Positions 8,445 through 17,220 of a stretch of 64,000 bases of DNA are shown piece after piece. Position 1 is the first letter of the stretch. Every line of letters begins with the position of its first letter. Below the pieces are notes generated by a model, which worked only from the letters and a program-made list of their open reading frames with translations, was not told the origin of the DNA and did not search any database. The stretch covers positions 186,001-250,000 of the forward strand of contig NZ_JAJAVC010000011.1 in NCBI RefSeq assembly GCF_020532725.1, given 5' to 3'. The position numbers and the translations under genes were made by a program. This DNA is from Methylobacillus arboreus (lineage in GTDB: Bacteria; Pseudomonadota; Gammaproteobacteria; Burkholderiales; Methylophilaceae).

Positions 8445-10046
8445 GTGAGCGCACGGGGATCCCAGGTCGTATCATTGGGCAGGTTGTTATTCACCGGCTG
8501 GTGGGCCCGGTGCATAGTGATTGTGCTGGTGATGCCATTGGTAGCGTGCGGCCTGCCCCAGGTACGGGATAGCGACAAGCCGCCTTCTTTTGCGCTCAAG
8601 CCTGATGAAGTGGCCGACACCATGCTGGGCAAGGCAATGCGGCCACTCAAGGATGCGCATCCTGGCGAGTCCGGCATCATGCCGTTACTGGATGCGTATA
8701 GCGCATTTGCGGCGCGAATGTTATTGACCAATTCTGCACAGAAGACCCTCGATGTGCAGTATTACATCTGGCGCAATGACAATACCGGCATTCTCTTGCT
8801 GGAAGGCTTGCGCAAAGCGGCAGAGCGTGGTGTCAGGGTGCGCCTGTTGCTGGACGACAACGGCATCACTGGCCGCGATATGGATACCAGACTGGCCGCG
8901 CTGGACAGCCATCCGTTGATACAGGTGCGTCTTTTCAACCCTTTTCCTTTCCGCACATTCAAGCCGCTGGGGTTTCTCACGGATTTTTCACGCCTCAACC
9001 GTCGCATGCACAACAAGTCGTTCATTGCCGATAACCTGGTCACCATCATAGGCGGCCGCAATGTCGGGGACGAATATTTTGGTGCCACCGATGGCGTGTT
9101 GTTTTCTGACCTGGATGTCATGGCGATCGGCAGTGTGGTGGACGATACTTCCCAAGACTTTGACCGCTATTGGGCAAGCGCTTCGGCGTATCCCGTCAGC
9201 GTGCTCTTGCCAAAGTCCGAAGAAAGCGCGCTGCAGAATTTAAGCCAAGCCGCCGCCAATGCGGAAAAAACAGTGACTGGGGAAGGTTATCTTAAAGCGT
9301 TGAGGGACAGCCAGTTCATCCGCGACTTTCTCGATGGACAACAGGAATTTGACTGGGCAAAGGTAGAGCTAATCAGCGATAGTCCGCAAAAAATCACCGG
9401 AGATGCCGAGGAGGAGGATATGCTTATTTTCAGCCTCGCGCGCATCCTGCGTGATCCCAAGTCTAGTGTGGACCTTGTTTCTCCGTATTTTGTCCCTACC
9501 CAGGCCGGGGTAGATGGCCTGTCGGCACTGGCCAAACGCGGCGTCAATATCCGTATCCTGACCAATGCGCTGGAATCTACCGATGTAGCGGCTGTTCATG
9601 CTGGCTACGCCAAGTGGCGCAAACCTTTATTGCAAGCCGGTATCCAGCTATATGAAATGCGCAGCCAGGGGAATATGAACAATATGTCGGATTACCTGGG
9701 GCCGTTTGGCAGTTCCGGTTCCAGCTTGCATGCCAAGACCTTTACCGTCGATGCTTCCCGCGTGTTTATCGGCTCTTTCAATTTTGATCCGCGTTCGGCG
9801 CGGCTTAATACCGAGCTTGGTTTTGTGATTGAAAGTCCTGCGCTGGCGAAAAGAGTGGAAGAAGCCTTCAAGTCCGATGTGCCACAAAGTTCATATGAAG
9901 TGCGGCTTGATGAGAGTGAGCGCTTATATTGGGTTTCTTATCAGGATGGTGTTGAGCAGCGTTATAAAGTAGACCCAGGCACTACGCTGTTGCAACGTTT
10001 TCTCGTCAGGGTATTGTCCGTACTTCCGATTGACTGGCTTTTATGA
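8445..10046 (+). CDS. clsC: Cardiolipin synthase ClsC-type (phospholipase D family)
   Basis: Phospholipid-transferring enzyme of the PLD superfamily. Two HKD motifs are present: HNKSFIADN with the following GGRN, and HAKTFTVDASRVFIGSFNFDPRS. Tandem HKD sites plus the preceding LDVQYYIWRND and LLLDDNG blocks match ClsC/YmdC, which makes cardiolipin from phosphatidylglycerol and phosphatidylethanolamine. The N-terminus ends in a lipobox-like VMPLVACG, so the protein may be a lipoprotein or membrane-anchored. The start is uncertain: the frame opens at TTG 8409, and GTG 8445 is a plausible start. A four-codon ATG-to-TGA mini-ORF overlaps this site. The gene ends before a bidirectional terminator. 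Confidence 0.8.
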   Translation: MSARGSQVVSLGRLLFTGWWARCIVIVLVMPLVACGLPQVRDSDKPPSFALKPDEVADTMLGKAMRPLKDAHPGESGIMPLLDAYSAFAARMLLTNSAQKTLDVQYYIWRNDNTGILLLEGLRKAAERGVRVRLLLDDNGITGRDMDTRLAALDSHPLIQVRLFNPFPFRTFKPLGFLTDFSRLNRRMHNKSFIADNLVTIIGGRNVGDEYFGATDGVLFSDLDVMAIGSVVDDTSQDFDRYWASASAYPVSVLLPKSEESALQNLSQAAANAEKTVTGEGYLKALRDSQFIRDFLDGQQEFDWAKVELISDSPQKITGDAEEEDMLIFSLARILRDPKSSVDLVSPYFVPTQAGVDGLSALAKRGVNIRILTNALESTDVAAVHAGYAKWRKPLLQAGIQLYEMRSQGNMNNMSDYLGPFGSSGSSLHAKTFTVDASRVFIGSFNFDPRSARLNTELGFVIESPALAKRVEEAFKSDVPQSSYEVRLDESERLYWVSYQDGVEQRYKVDPGTTLLQRFLVRVLSVLPIDWLL

Positions 10047-10122
10047 AGCGCTCGCCATACGCATGTTATTAGTGCGTCATGAAGCCTGTTGGGATAATAA
10101 ACTTTTGAGATGATGGAAAGAA

Positions 10123-10150
10123 AAAAGGCGGAACAAGTCCGCCTTTTGCA
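10123..10150. terminator. Bidirectional terminator between clsC and the next gene
   Basis: Perfect stem AAAAGGCGGA/TCCGCCTTTT with a 5-nt loop. The A-run and T-run at its two ends let it act on both strands; it lies between the convergent clsC and coiled-coil protein genes. Confidence 0.85.
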
Positions 10151-10163
10151 GCGTCGTGGAGAC

Positions 10164-10400
10164 TTAGTCTTTTTTGACTAAGGTAAGGCCAGTTCTTTTG
10201 GCTTTCAGCAATATTTCAAATACGTCTACAGATGCAACCTTGTGTGTTTTCACAACGGTATCAAATGCTGCGATCAGCTCTGGAAAACCTTCACTTTGAC
10301 GGGTCAGTTGTGACGGTTTCTGCTCAAGTGCTTCAAGTTGCTGGGTAAGCGCAGAAATTTTTTGCTTTAGCTTTTCCCTCTTTGCATCAGTCGTTGCCAT
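10164..10400 (-). CDS. Small coiled-coil protein, 78 aa
   Basis: The N-terminal half (KREKLKQKISALTQQLEALEQK) has clear heptad spacing, and the C-terminal half is Lys-rich, ending KAKRTGLTLVKKD. This plan is reminiscent of small nucleoid-associated or plasmid-type regulators, but the Bp H-NS DNA-binding signature is absent, so I leave it unassigned. The ATG has a clear AGGATC Shine-Dalgarno and the gene is followed by a terminator. Confidence 0.6.
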   Translation of the reverse strand: MATTDAKREKLKQKISALTQQLEALEQKPSQLTRQSEGFPELIAAFDTVVKTHKVASVDVFEILLKAKRTGLTLVKKD

Positions 10401-10575
10401 TAATAGATCCTGTTATTTAAATGAGTAATGAAAGAATTCAACATAATTAATCAATATTAATCAATGGGAAAATGTGGGTATTTTATCTCCCAACCAAACC
10501 CAGAATAATTCAATTGATTTCGAGATTATATTAAATTTATCCAGAAAAACAAATTGATGATTATGATCAATTCTC

Positions 10576-10947
10576 TTAACGGAAAAGCAGGAAGCTGCCA
10601 TACATAAGTACTAGGCCGACCACAATGCTCAACGTGACATAAAGCAGTGCAATCAATAATTCTCCGCTTTTCAGCAATAGCATAGTTTCCAGTCCAAAAG
10701 CAGAAAATGTCGTAAAGCCGCCCACTACACCAGTAAACAGAAAAACTTTCCATGCGGCTGGAAACCCACCCCATCGTTCGCCAAGCCCTGCGAGCATGCC
10801 AATAATCAGGCATCCGACAATATTGACGACGAATGTGCCAAGGGGGAATTTCAGATGTATCGCCTGATGCAGAATAAAACCTGATAGTTTGAACCGGGCG
10901 ACCGAACCAATTGCGCCTCCAAGCGCTACCAGCAATAGTTGTTGCAT
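10576..10947 (-). CDS. crcB: Fluoride ion channel CrcB/Fluc
   Basis: 123-residue, four-helix membrane protein that exports fluoride as a dual-topology dimer. Family motifs are all there: GGAIGSVARF near the N-terminus, PLGTFVVNIVGC in the second helix, and GGFTTFSAFGLE in the third, including the central Na+-site Thr and the Phe/Ser track. Length is typical. I looked for the crcB fluoride riboswitch upstream and did not see its conserved pieces. Confidence 0.93.
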   Translation of the reverse strand: MQQLLLVALGGAIGSVARFKLSGFILHQAIHLKFPLGTFVVNIVGCLIIGMLAGLGERWGGFPAAWKVFLFTGVVGGFTTFSAFGLETMLLLKSGELLIALLYVTLSIVVGLVLMYGSFLLFR

Positions 10948-11145
10948 ATGTTTCCAGGTTCAGGTTTTGTATGGATTTGTATAGTTCAGCAGGCTATCAC
11001 AAATCGCTTGGCAGCCATACTTCTATGCATGAGCCAACACAATTTAGCATGGCAGTGAACCTAAGAATTCATGCAATATATCCATCAACCATCAACTTTA
11101 TTTTTGCGGGGCAGGAAGGTATTTATCCTGTCCCGCCTTGGCGTT

Positions 11146-11529
11146 TTATGGATTTGTTCCTGTGCTGGTAGGCGGCGAAGTGCTCGGCGATACGCCCGGA
11201 TTGGCACCTGGTGTTCCATTTGTCACTCCCGGCGCATTGGCTCCCTGGCCCTGTGCGCCTGGTGCGCTGATGTTGCCATTGTATTCCCGTACCGGAGGCT
11301 GTGTGGTAGCGCCAGTGCCTGGGGTGGTAGTAACTCCTGTATTGCCGCTAGGCGTAGCAGGAGGAGGTACAGGCTGTGAGGTGGCACCTGGGGAATATGG
11401 CTGACCCGTTACCGGGTCTATCCCATCATGGGTGGGATGTATACCGCCTGCCTGTGCGGAAGAAGCAAGCTGGAGAAACCCCCATATGATTGCCATGGTG
11501 AACACATGTGCGATACCAGGTTGTCGCAT
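11146..11529 (-). CDS. Secreted Pro/Thr/Gly-rich protein
   Basis: 127 residues with a signal peptide (MAIIWGFLQLASSAQAGG) and a low-complexity mature part very rich in Pro, Thr, Gly and Ser, probably unstructured. One short motif, HDGIDPVTGQPYSPG, is less repetitive. A strong AAGGAGAT Shine-Dalgarno precedes the ATG. The composition suggests an extracytoplasmic spacer or wall-associated protein; no family recognised. Confidence 0.6.
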   Translation of the reverse strand: MRQPGIAHVFTMAIIWGFLQLASSAQAGGIHPTHDGIDPVTGQPYSPGATSQPVPPPATPSGNTGVTTTPGTGATTQPPVREYNGNISAPGAQGQGANAPGVTNGTPGANPGVSPSTSPPTSTGTNP

Positions 11530-11943
11530 GATGATCTCCTTGCCTTAAGTCGATGAAGCTTCATTTTAAATAAGGCTGGCAAACATGATAGTCAGGAGTT
11601 TTCTTAAAGCCATGTAGGAATATATGCTGAGAAGCGGGCTTGATTATCAGGAGGTCGCTACGTCACGGCTCTGGTATCGCACATATGGATACGTAACCGT
11701 TTTCTGAGAAAAGGGCGGGATTTTCATAGATTGCAGCAGACAATTCGCGACACTTATTTGGTTCATCACTATTGTCATCAATGATTTGATAATTTCTGTT
11801 CGTCTAAATGAGTGGAGAACGATTCGCACATCATTGTTAATTATTCTGACGGTATTATCAGAGTTATCTGATCCTTAAAGTTCCTGTATTCGATCAGAAT
11901 AGTTCAAGATTTATTATTTCAATATGCCTTGATAGAGGTCAAT
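11530..11943. other. Intergenic region, no convincing gene
   Basis: AT-rich spacer of about 410 nt between divergent small genes. A minus-strand frame at 11647-11829 lacks a ribosome-binding site and has no recognisable content. Promoters for both neighbours are expected here, but I cannot place them. Confidence 0.4.
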
Positions 11944-12141
11944 ATGATAGAAGAATTTGACTACATGGATAGAAAAGTCAGAATCATTGGCAGAACCCAT
12001 GATTCTGCGGGAATTGTTTTCTCTGTCATTATTGACCGTATAGAGCATTATCCAGGTACTGAGTTCAATGTCAGCTGGGCAGAGGCCAAGTTGAAGGGCG
12101 CTGATTATGCCAGAAACCTGATTGATCTGGTTTCCAATTAG
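11944..12141 (+). CDS. Hypothetical protein, 65 aa
   Basis: Small acidic soluble protein (MIEEFDYMDRKVRII...), which looks like a short beta-rich then helical domain. ATG 11944 is preceded by AGAGGTCA at the right distance; an in-frame TTG at 11929 is less likely. Followed after 13 nt by another small gene on the same strand, so the pair may be co-transcribed. Function unknown. Confidence 0.55.
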   Translation: MIEEFDYMDRKVRIIGRTHDSAGIVFSVIIDRIEHYPGTEFNVSWAEAKLKGADYARNLIDLVSN

Positions 12142-12154
12142 TCATAGACATGGA

Positions 12155-12388
12155 ATGAAGAAAAAATTTAACCATCGTTTCACAGCAACGCAAAAAAATA
12201 TTTTCTATCTCCTTCTTGCTGTGATTGCAGGATTGGTTGTGTATAAACTTATAGGCCCCAACCCTCCGCTCACAGATCAGGCCCACCATGAGCTTGAGAC
12301 CAAGGCTGAGGAATTGGAAAAGCGACTCACGGAAGACCTTGAACAGGATTCTGGGACAAAGGCTGTACCTCATAATTATTCAAATTAA
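12155..12388 (+). CDS. Small single-span membrane protein with coiled coil
   Basis: 77 residues: a Lys-rich start (MKKKFNHRF), one membrane helix (NIFYLLLAVIAGLVVYKLIG) and an acidic, heptad-like tail (ETKAEELEKRLTEDLEQD). The layout is that of a bitopic inner-membrane protein with a periplasmic coiled coil. The frame is open from 12122, but ATG 12155 places the helix correctly. No family recognised. Confidence 0.55.
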   Translation: MKKKFNHRFTATQKNIFYLLLAVIAGLVVYKLIGPNPPLTDQAHHELETKAEELEKRLTEDLEQDSGTKAVPHNYSN

Positions 12389-12488
12389 TATTGCAACTTA
12401 ATACATTTCCTTCTATCAGAATGTTGGGCATAGAGTTGGGGAAAGTTTTAGTTTCCCATGTCAAATGACAAAGCCTACTCCTTGGTTT

Positions 12489-15314
12489 TCAGATTCGGAT
12501 ATCGACAGCAATCGCTGCCAAAGGCAAGATCGAAAAGACCTCATCTAGTTTGATCTGGCCTATGTAAATATGGCATGGCTGGTCGGAAATGATGTCCCGC
12601 GCTTCTGAATTGAGTTTGCCTGGCAGATGGACAATGGTGTCTTTCCACGTATCTGTATCGAGGCCCAGTTGATGCCTTTTTCGCATGAAAGAGGCCGTCA
12701 ACCTTGGCACCACGACAACGATGGCCTGGTCATGCAAGCTTCTCATGAATGCCAATACATGTGCGGCCTGCGGCCCGCGCACTTCAAGTGCCGCATAGTC
12801 ACCGCCACTGAACAGGCCGGGCTGTTGTCTGCGGTGTTGCAGCAGAGTCCGGATGACATGCTGTTTGATCGCCCCATCCTGCCAACCCGCTATTTTGTCC
12901 TGCAAAGGAATGCGGGCTTCCAGTAGCTGTTCCCTATGATTAAAGTCCACGCTGCGCCGGTTATCAGGGTCCAGCAGGCTGAGGTCCCACAGCTCCGTTC
13001 CCTGGTATAGGTCGGGGATGCCTGGCGTGGTCAGGCGCAATAGCGTCTGGGACAGGCTGTTGACAGCGCCGGTTGCGGAAATTTCCTGTACGAAGGCATA
13101 AGCCGATTGAAGGAACGAGCTGCTTTGCTCGTGATCCAGAATGCTGAACAGCAAATGGCTGCATGCATTTTCATATTCTTCATTGACCTGCATCCAGCCA
13201 GAGAGGCGTTTTGCTTCACGTATGCTCTTGATCATCCATTGATTGAGGCGCTCGGCATAGGCTTTCAGGCCTGCTTTATCATCCATCTTCAGCTCATAGG
13301 GCCAGGCGCCGATGAGCGTTTGATAGAGCATGAGTTCATGCTGGGGACGCGGGGCGCTGTAACTGACGATGAGGTTTTCCTCGGGATGGATGTTCTGGTG
13401 GAAGCGCGCGTTCATGGTGAGCCACTCTTCTACCTGCGCTTCCCAGTGCTGGGGTATCTGGCTCAGGACGGCAATCCGCATGCGGGTGTCCTCGCCGCGT
13501 TTGTGGTCATGCGTGGCGGTACCCAGCATGGTGTTGGGGTAGCCTTTCCGGCGTTGGGTGCACGCCTGGTGGAAGTCTGCCGGGGCCAGGGCAAAAATAT
13601 CCGGATTGCTGCCCACTTCGTTGCGGGACAGCAGGCGTCCAAAACGATAGAACGCGGTATCCTCCATGGATTTTGCAGCTAATGGCGGCATGAGCTGCTG
13701 GAAGCGTGTCATGGCGCGTTGCGACAAGTCTGAAAGTTGACTGTCGGGATCCGCAATGACCAGTTCGGCACTCAGCCAGCCCAGCACGATATCCACCAAT
13801 GCCTTGTCCACCTGGCCCAGGGTGCGCCTGGCGTGGTTGGCAGTGTCCTGGAAGATGTCGCGGTCTATCTGGTCGGGGCCGGTTTTGCCCACATAGCTGC
13901 GATAGACCGGGAAGTGGACGAGGATTTCTGCCAGCACGCGCTTGATTGCGGCCAGGGAGTAATCCCGGCTGCGCAATTCCGCCCGGGCAATATGGTGCAA
14001 GGCGGCGGCCGTGGCATTGAACTCGCCGACCAGGTTTTCTGACAACAATTGATAGCGCGCACTGCGTACATGACGGGCAAAATCGTATTGGTCCCCCGTA
14101 TGTTTCTGCCATAAGGCGGTAAGCGGCCGGGCGCCGCGTGGGTCATGCAGGACGGCACTTGCCTGGTCCATGAACTCATAACCGGTCGTGCCGTCGATAT
14201 GCCAATCGTCGCGCAACCATTCGCCAGGGGCAAGAATCTTTTCCGCAATGATGTAGGGCGCTTGCTGCAAGTGTTTGGGCCTGTGCCTGACCAGTTGTTT
14301 CAACCTTTTCTGCAGCTTGAGGCAGTATTCCTGCGGATGAGCCAGGCCATCGATATGATCCAGCCTTACGCCATCCACAAGGCCTTCGCGATAAAGGTTG
14401 AAGAGCAGTGAGTGCGTGGCTTCGAATACTTCATCTATCTCGACGCGGATGCCGGCCAGTTCACTGACTTCAAAGAAGCGGCGCCAATTGATCTCGTCTG
14501 CCGCATTGATCCACCAGGTGAGGCGATAGTGCTGCCTATCCAATAACAGGTGAAGCTGCATCCGGCTGTCAGTGTCGTCCTGGTTGTAAAAAGCCAGGGC
14601 CGACTCCAGCGCTGCCTTGCCTTGAGGATGATGGGCAATGTCATGCAGAATCTTCCTGGCGTGTATGACGGTTTTTTCCTGCTTGAGGAAGGGCTGCTGC
14701 GGGTCCAGTTTCTCCAACTGTGCTATCAATGGCTGCAACAGCTTGCTGTCTGCTTGCCGCAAGATGGCGGGATAATCAAACAGTGAAACGGGGAAATGGT
14801 TGTCGAAGTAGGCCACGACAATCTGCCCTGTGTCCTGCTGATAAGCCAGCTTCAGCTCGCCCTTGTCCAGCACTTCTCCGTAAGGATCCCCCAGGAAGGG
14901 GGCCAGGATTTTGCCATGCAACGCCGGGTCTGTGGAATCCCAGTCTATGTCGAACCAGGTGGCGTAAGGGCTGTTCCGCCCCCATTCGAAGACATGCTGC
15001 CACCAGGGGTTTTCAGCGCCGCCCACTCCCATGTGGTTGGGCACGATGTCCACAATCAAGCCCATCCCCGTAGCGCGCAAGCCCTCTACGAGGCGTCTCA
15101 GGCCCTGTTCACCGCCGAGTTCCGCGCTGATTTGAGTGGGGTCGACAATATCGTAACCATGCATTGAGTTGCTGCGGGCGGTCAGGATGGGGGAGGAGTA
15201 GATATGGCTGATGCCCAGCTTGGCAAAGTAGGGGATGCGCTCCAGCGCATCATCAAAGGTGAAGTCCTGATGGAATTGCAGGCGTATGGTCGCGGTAATG
15301 TCTGACCTAGGCAT
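12489..15314 (-). CDS. treY: Maltooligosyl trehalose synthase
   Basis: Isomerises the reducing end of a maltooligosaccharide from an alpha-1,4 to an alpha-1,1 linkage, giving maltooligosyl trehalose. 941 residues, GH13 fold. Visible blocks: the start RSDITATIRLQFHQDF, GISHIYSSPILTARSNSMHGYDI, DIVPNHMG, the nucleophile region GVRLDHIDGL, IIAEKILAPGEWL with the general acid Glu, and GTATHDHKRGEDTR. These are TreY-specific, not just generic amylase motifs. ATG 15314 overlaps the treZ stop by 8 nt, indicating translational coupling. Last gene of the treS-treZ-treY operon. Confidence 0.95.
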   Translation of the reverse strand: MPRSDITATIRLQFHQDFTFDDALERIPYFAKLGISHIYSSPILTARSNSMHGYDIVDPTQISAELGGEQGLRRLVEGLRATGMGLIVDIVPNHMGVGGAENPWWQHVFEWGRNSPYATWFDIDWDSTDPALHGKILAPFLGDPYGEVLDKGELKLAYQQDTGQIVVAYFDNHFPVSLFDYPAILRQADSKLLQPLIAQLEKLDPQQPFLKQEKTVIHARKILHDIAHHPQGKAALESALAFYNQDDTDSRMQLHLLLDRQHYRLTWWINAADEINWRRFFEVSELAGIRVEIDEVFEATHSLLFNLYREGLVDGVRLDHIDGLAHPQEYCLKLQKRLKQLVRHRPKHLQQAPYIIAEKILAPGEWLRDDWHIDGTTGYEFMDQASAVLHDPRGARPLTALWQKHTGDQYDFARHVRSARYQLLSENLVGEFNATAAALHHIARAELRSRDYSLAAIKRVLAEILVHFPVYRSYVGKTGPDQIDRDIFQDTANHARRTLGQVDKALVDIVLGWLSAELVIADPDSQLSDLSQRAMTRFQQLMPPLAAKSMEDTAFYRFGRLLSRNEVGSNPDIFALAPADFHQACTQRRKGYPNTMLGTATHDHKRGEDTRMRIAVLSQIPQHWEAQVEEWLTMNARFHQNIHPEENLIVSYSAPRPQHELMLYQTLIGAWPYELKMDDKAGLKAYAERLNQWMIKSIREAKRLSGWMQVNEEYENACSHLLFSILDHEQSSSFLQSAYAFVQEISATGAVNSLSQTLLRLTTPGIPDLYQGTELWDLSLLDPDNRRSVDFNHREQLLEARIPLQDKIAGWQDGAIKQHVIRTLLQHRRQQPGLFSGGDYAALEVRGPQAAHVLAFMRSLHDQAIVVVVPRLTASFMRKRHQLGLDTDTWKDTIVHLPGKLNSEARDIISDQPCHIYIGQIKLDEVFSILPLAAIAVDIRI

Positions 15315-17169
15315 GGTCGGCCAATGCAAGCGGAGGTTCAAGGCAGGCCAGGACGCTGTAGGCGGGCATTTCCCCTGTGGCCAGCGCGGCATGGGCATTG
15401 CCGTGATTCAGCAATACCTGCGCCGGGCCTGATACCAGTTCATCCAGGTGTTTGCCGGCGGTTTCCGCGCCCAGGTTGACTGCCAGGGTGAGAATGGCGC
15501 CATTGCCCAACTGCCATTGCGCATAGACGGCGGCCGGACCAAAGGCGGCATAACGCAGGGCCCGGCATTGCTCCAGGTGGGGGAGCAGGTGCAGGTGGCG
15601 TAGTTGCAACAAATGGCTGATCCATTCGCGCCATGCTATTTGTGCAGGCGTTTGATGGTCATGGGGGATGGATTGCTCGAAGCTGGCTTCTGCATTGGGA
15701 TCGGGAATGCGCTCGGCCAGCGAGGTATCCTGGAATTGGGGAAAAGTGGCAAACTCGGCGCGGCGTCCTTCACGCACAGCGTTGGCCAGCGCAGGGTCTT
15801 CATGGTTGGTGAAATAGAGAAAGGGTTCCGTCGCGCCATATTCTTCTCCCATGAACATCAGCGGCACATGGGGGCTCAACAGCAATAATGCGCTTGCGAC
15901 CTTGAGCGCAGGTTCTGGTGCCAGGGCTGCCAGACGCTCGCCGAACGCACGATTGCCGATCTGGTCGTGGTTCTGCAGGAAAATGATGAAGCTGGATAGC
16001 GTAAGCCCGCTGCTTGGCTCGCCCCGCGGCTGGTTGTGGCGATGCGCCGAGATTTCGCCCTGATAGACAAAGCCTTCGCCCAGGCAACGCGCAAGCTTGT
16101 CCATGGTATGTTCCGCGTAGTCTGCGTAATAACCGCCGGTTTCACCGGTAAGCAGCACATGCAGCACATGATGGCTATCATCGTTCCATTGGGCGTCGTA
16201 GCCGTTTTGCAGCAGCGTGACCGAATTATGGTCATTCTCGGCCATCAAGTGGATATGGCGGCGGCCATCGAACTCTTGGCGTATCCGCGCTGCAATATCC
16301 AGCAGGAAGGCCTGGTCCCAGATCGCATGGCAGGCATCGAGCCGCAGGCCGTCGAACTGGAATTCCTCCAGCCAGTAAAGCGCATTCTCGGTGTAAAACT
16401 CCAATACCTCCGGCTGGGCGAAGTCGATCGCATCCCCCCAGGGCGTCTGGTGCTGATGGCAGAAGAATTGCGGAGCATAGTGATGCAGGTAGTTGCCATC
16501 CGGTCCGAAGTGGTTATAGACCACGTCTAGGTAAACGCTGATTCCCAAGCCATGGGCATCATCAATCAGCGCTTTCAGCTCATCGGGAGAGCCGTAGGAA
16601 TATTGCGGGGCAAATTGCAGCACGCCGTCATATCCCCAGTTGCGGTTTCCGGGAAAGCTGGCAACCGGCATGAGCTCGATGGCGGTAAAGCCCATGGCAG
16701 CCCATTGCGGCAATTGCGCACGCACGCCCTGGTATCCTCCCAGTGCGCCGGCATGGACTTCCAGGATGATGCTTTCATGCCAAGGCCTGCCCGCCCAATC
16801 CTGATTGCGCCAGAGATAAGCCTGCGGATCGATCACCAGGCTGCTGCCATGCACGCCATCCGCCTGGGCGCGTGACCATGGGTCGGGCACGAGGAGTTCC
16901 TGGCCCTGCTTGTTGCGGACCCGGTAACGGTACTGGGCGCCTGCATCGGCGGCGAGTTCCAGGCTGAACCAGCTGGCACCGGCTTCAGCCACCAGGGCAT
17001 GCTCTTCCCCGCCCGGCAGTACCACCCAGACTTTTTCCGCATTGGGCGCCCATAGCCTGAACCTGACCTTGCCTGGTTCCAGGATGTGGGCCCCGGCGGG
17101 CAGCAGGCGCATATGGGTATCCTGTCTCCTGGCTTTCGGCATTGCATCGGCTTGCAGGTATAAGGTCAT
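15307..17169 (-). CDS. treZ: Maltooligosyl trehalose trehalohydrolase
   Basis: Cuts free trehalose from the product of TreY. 620 residues: an N-terminal CBM48-like beta-sandwich (KVRFRLWAPNAEKVWVVLPGG), then the GH13 barrel with VYNHFGPDGNY, the nucleophile Asp in GLRLDACHAIWD, the Glu of HLMAENDHN, and the third carboxylate in LQNHDQIGNR. The TreZ-type insertion and length are normal. GAGG lies about ten nt ahead of the ATG. It sits 51 nt downstream of the treS-mak gene and overlaps treY, so TreZ and TreY are almost certainly made together. Confidence 0.95.
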   Translation of the reverse strand: MTLYLQADAMPKARRQDTHMRLLPAGAHILEPGKVRFRLWAPNAEKVWVVLPGGEEHALVAEAGASWFSLELAADAGAQYRYRVRNKQGQELLVPDPWSRAQADGVHGSSLVIDPQAYLWRNQDWAGRPWHESIILEVHAGALGGYQGVRAQLPQWAAMGFTAIELMPVASFPGNRNWGYDGVLQFAPQYSYGSPDELKALIDDAHGLGISVYLDVVYNHFGPDGNYLHHYAPQFFCHQHQTPWGDAIDFAQPEVLEFYTENALYWLEEFQFDGLRLDACHAIWDQAFLLDIAARIRQEFDGRRHIHLMAENDHNSVTLLQNGYDAQWNDDSHHVLHVLLTGETGGYYADYAEHTMDKLARCLGEGFVYQGEISAHRHNQPRGEPSSGLTLSSFIIFLQNHDQIGNRAFGERLAALAPEPALKVASALLLLSPHVPLMFMGEEYGATEPFLYFTNHEDPALANAVREGRRAEFATFPQFQDTSLAERIPDPNAEASFEQSIPHDHQTPAQIAWREWISHLLQLRHLHLLPHLEQCRALRYAAFGPAAVYAQWQLGNGAILTLAVNLGAETAGKHLDELVSGPAQVLLNHGNAHAALATGEMPAYSVLACLEPPLALADHA

Positions 17170-17220
17170 GGGTTTGTATCCTCAACAACGTAAATGCACA
17201 AAAAATTGGTCAGGTCCAGG

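Noticed and set aside
8434-8448. ATG-to-TGA mini-ORF (four sense codons) at the clsC start
   Set aside because: Too short to judge as a leader peptide; possible but unsupported.
10948-11100. Possible fluoride riboswitch upstream of crcB
   Set aside because: The conserved aptamer segments are not visible in the leader.
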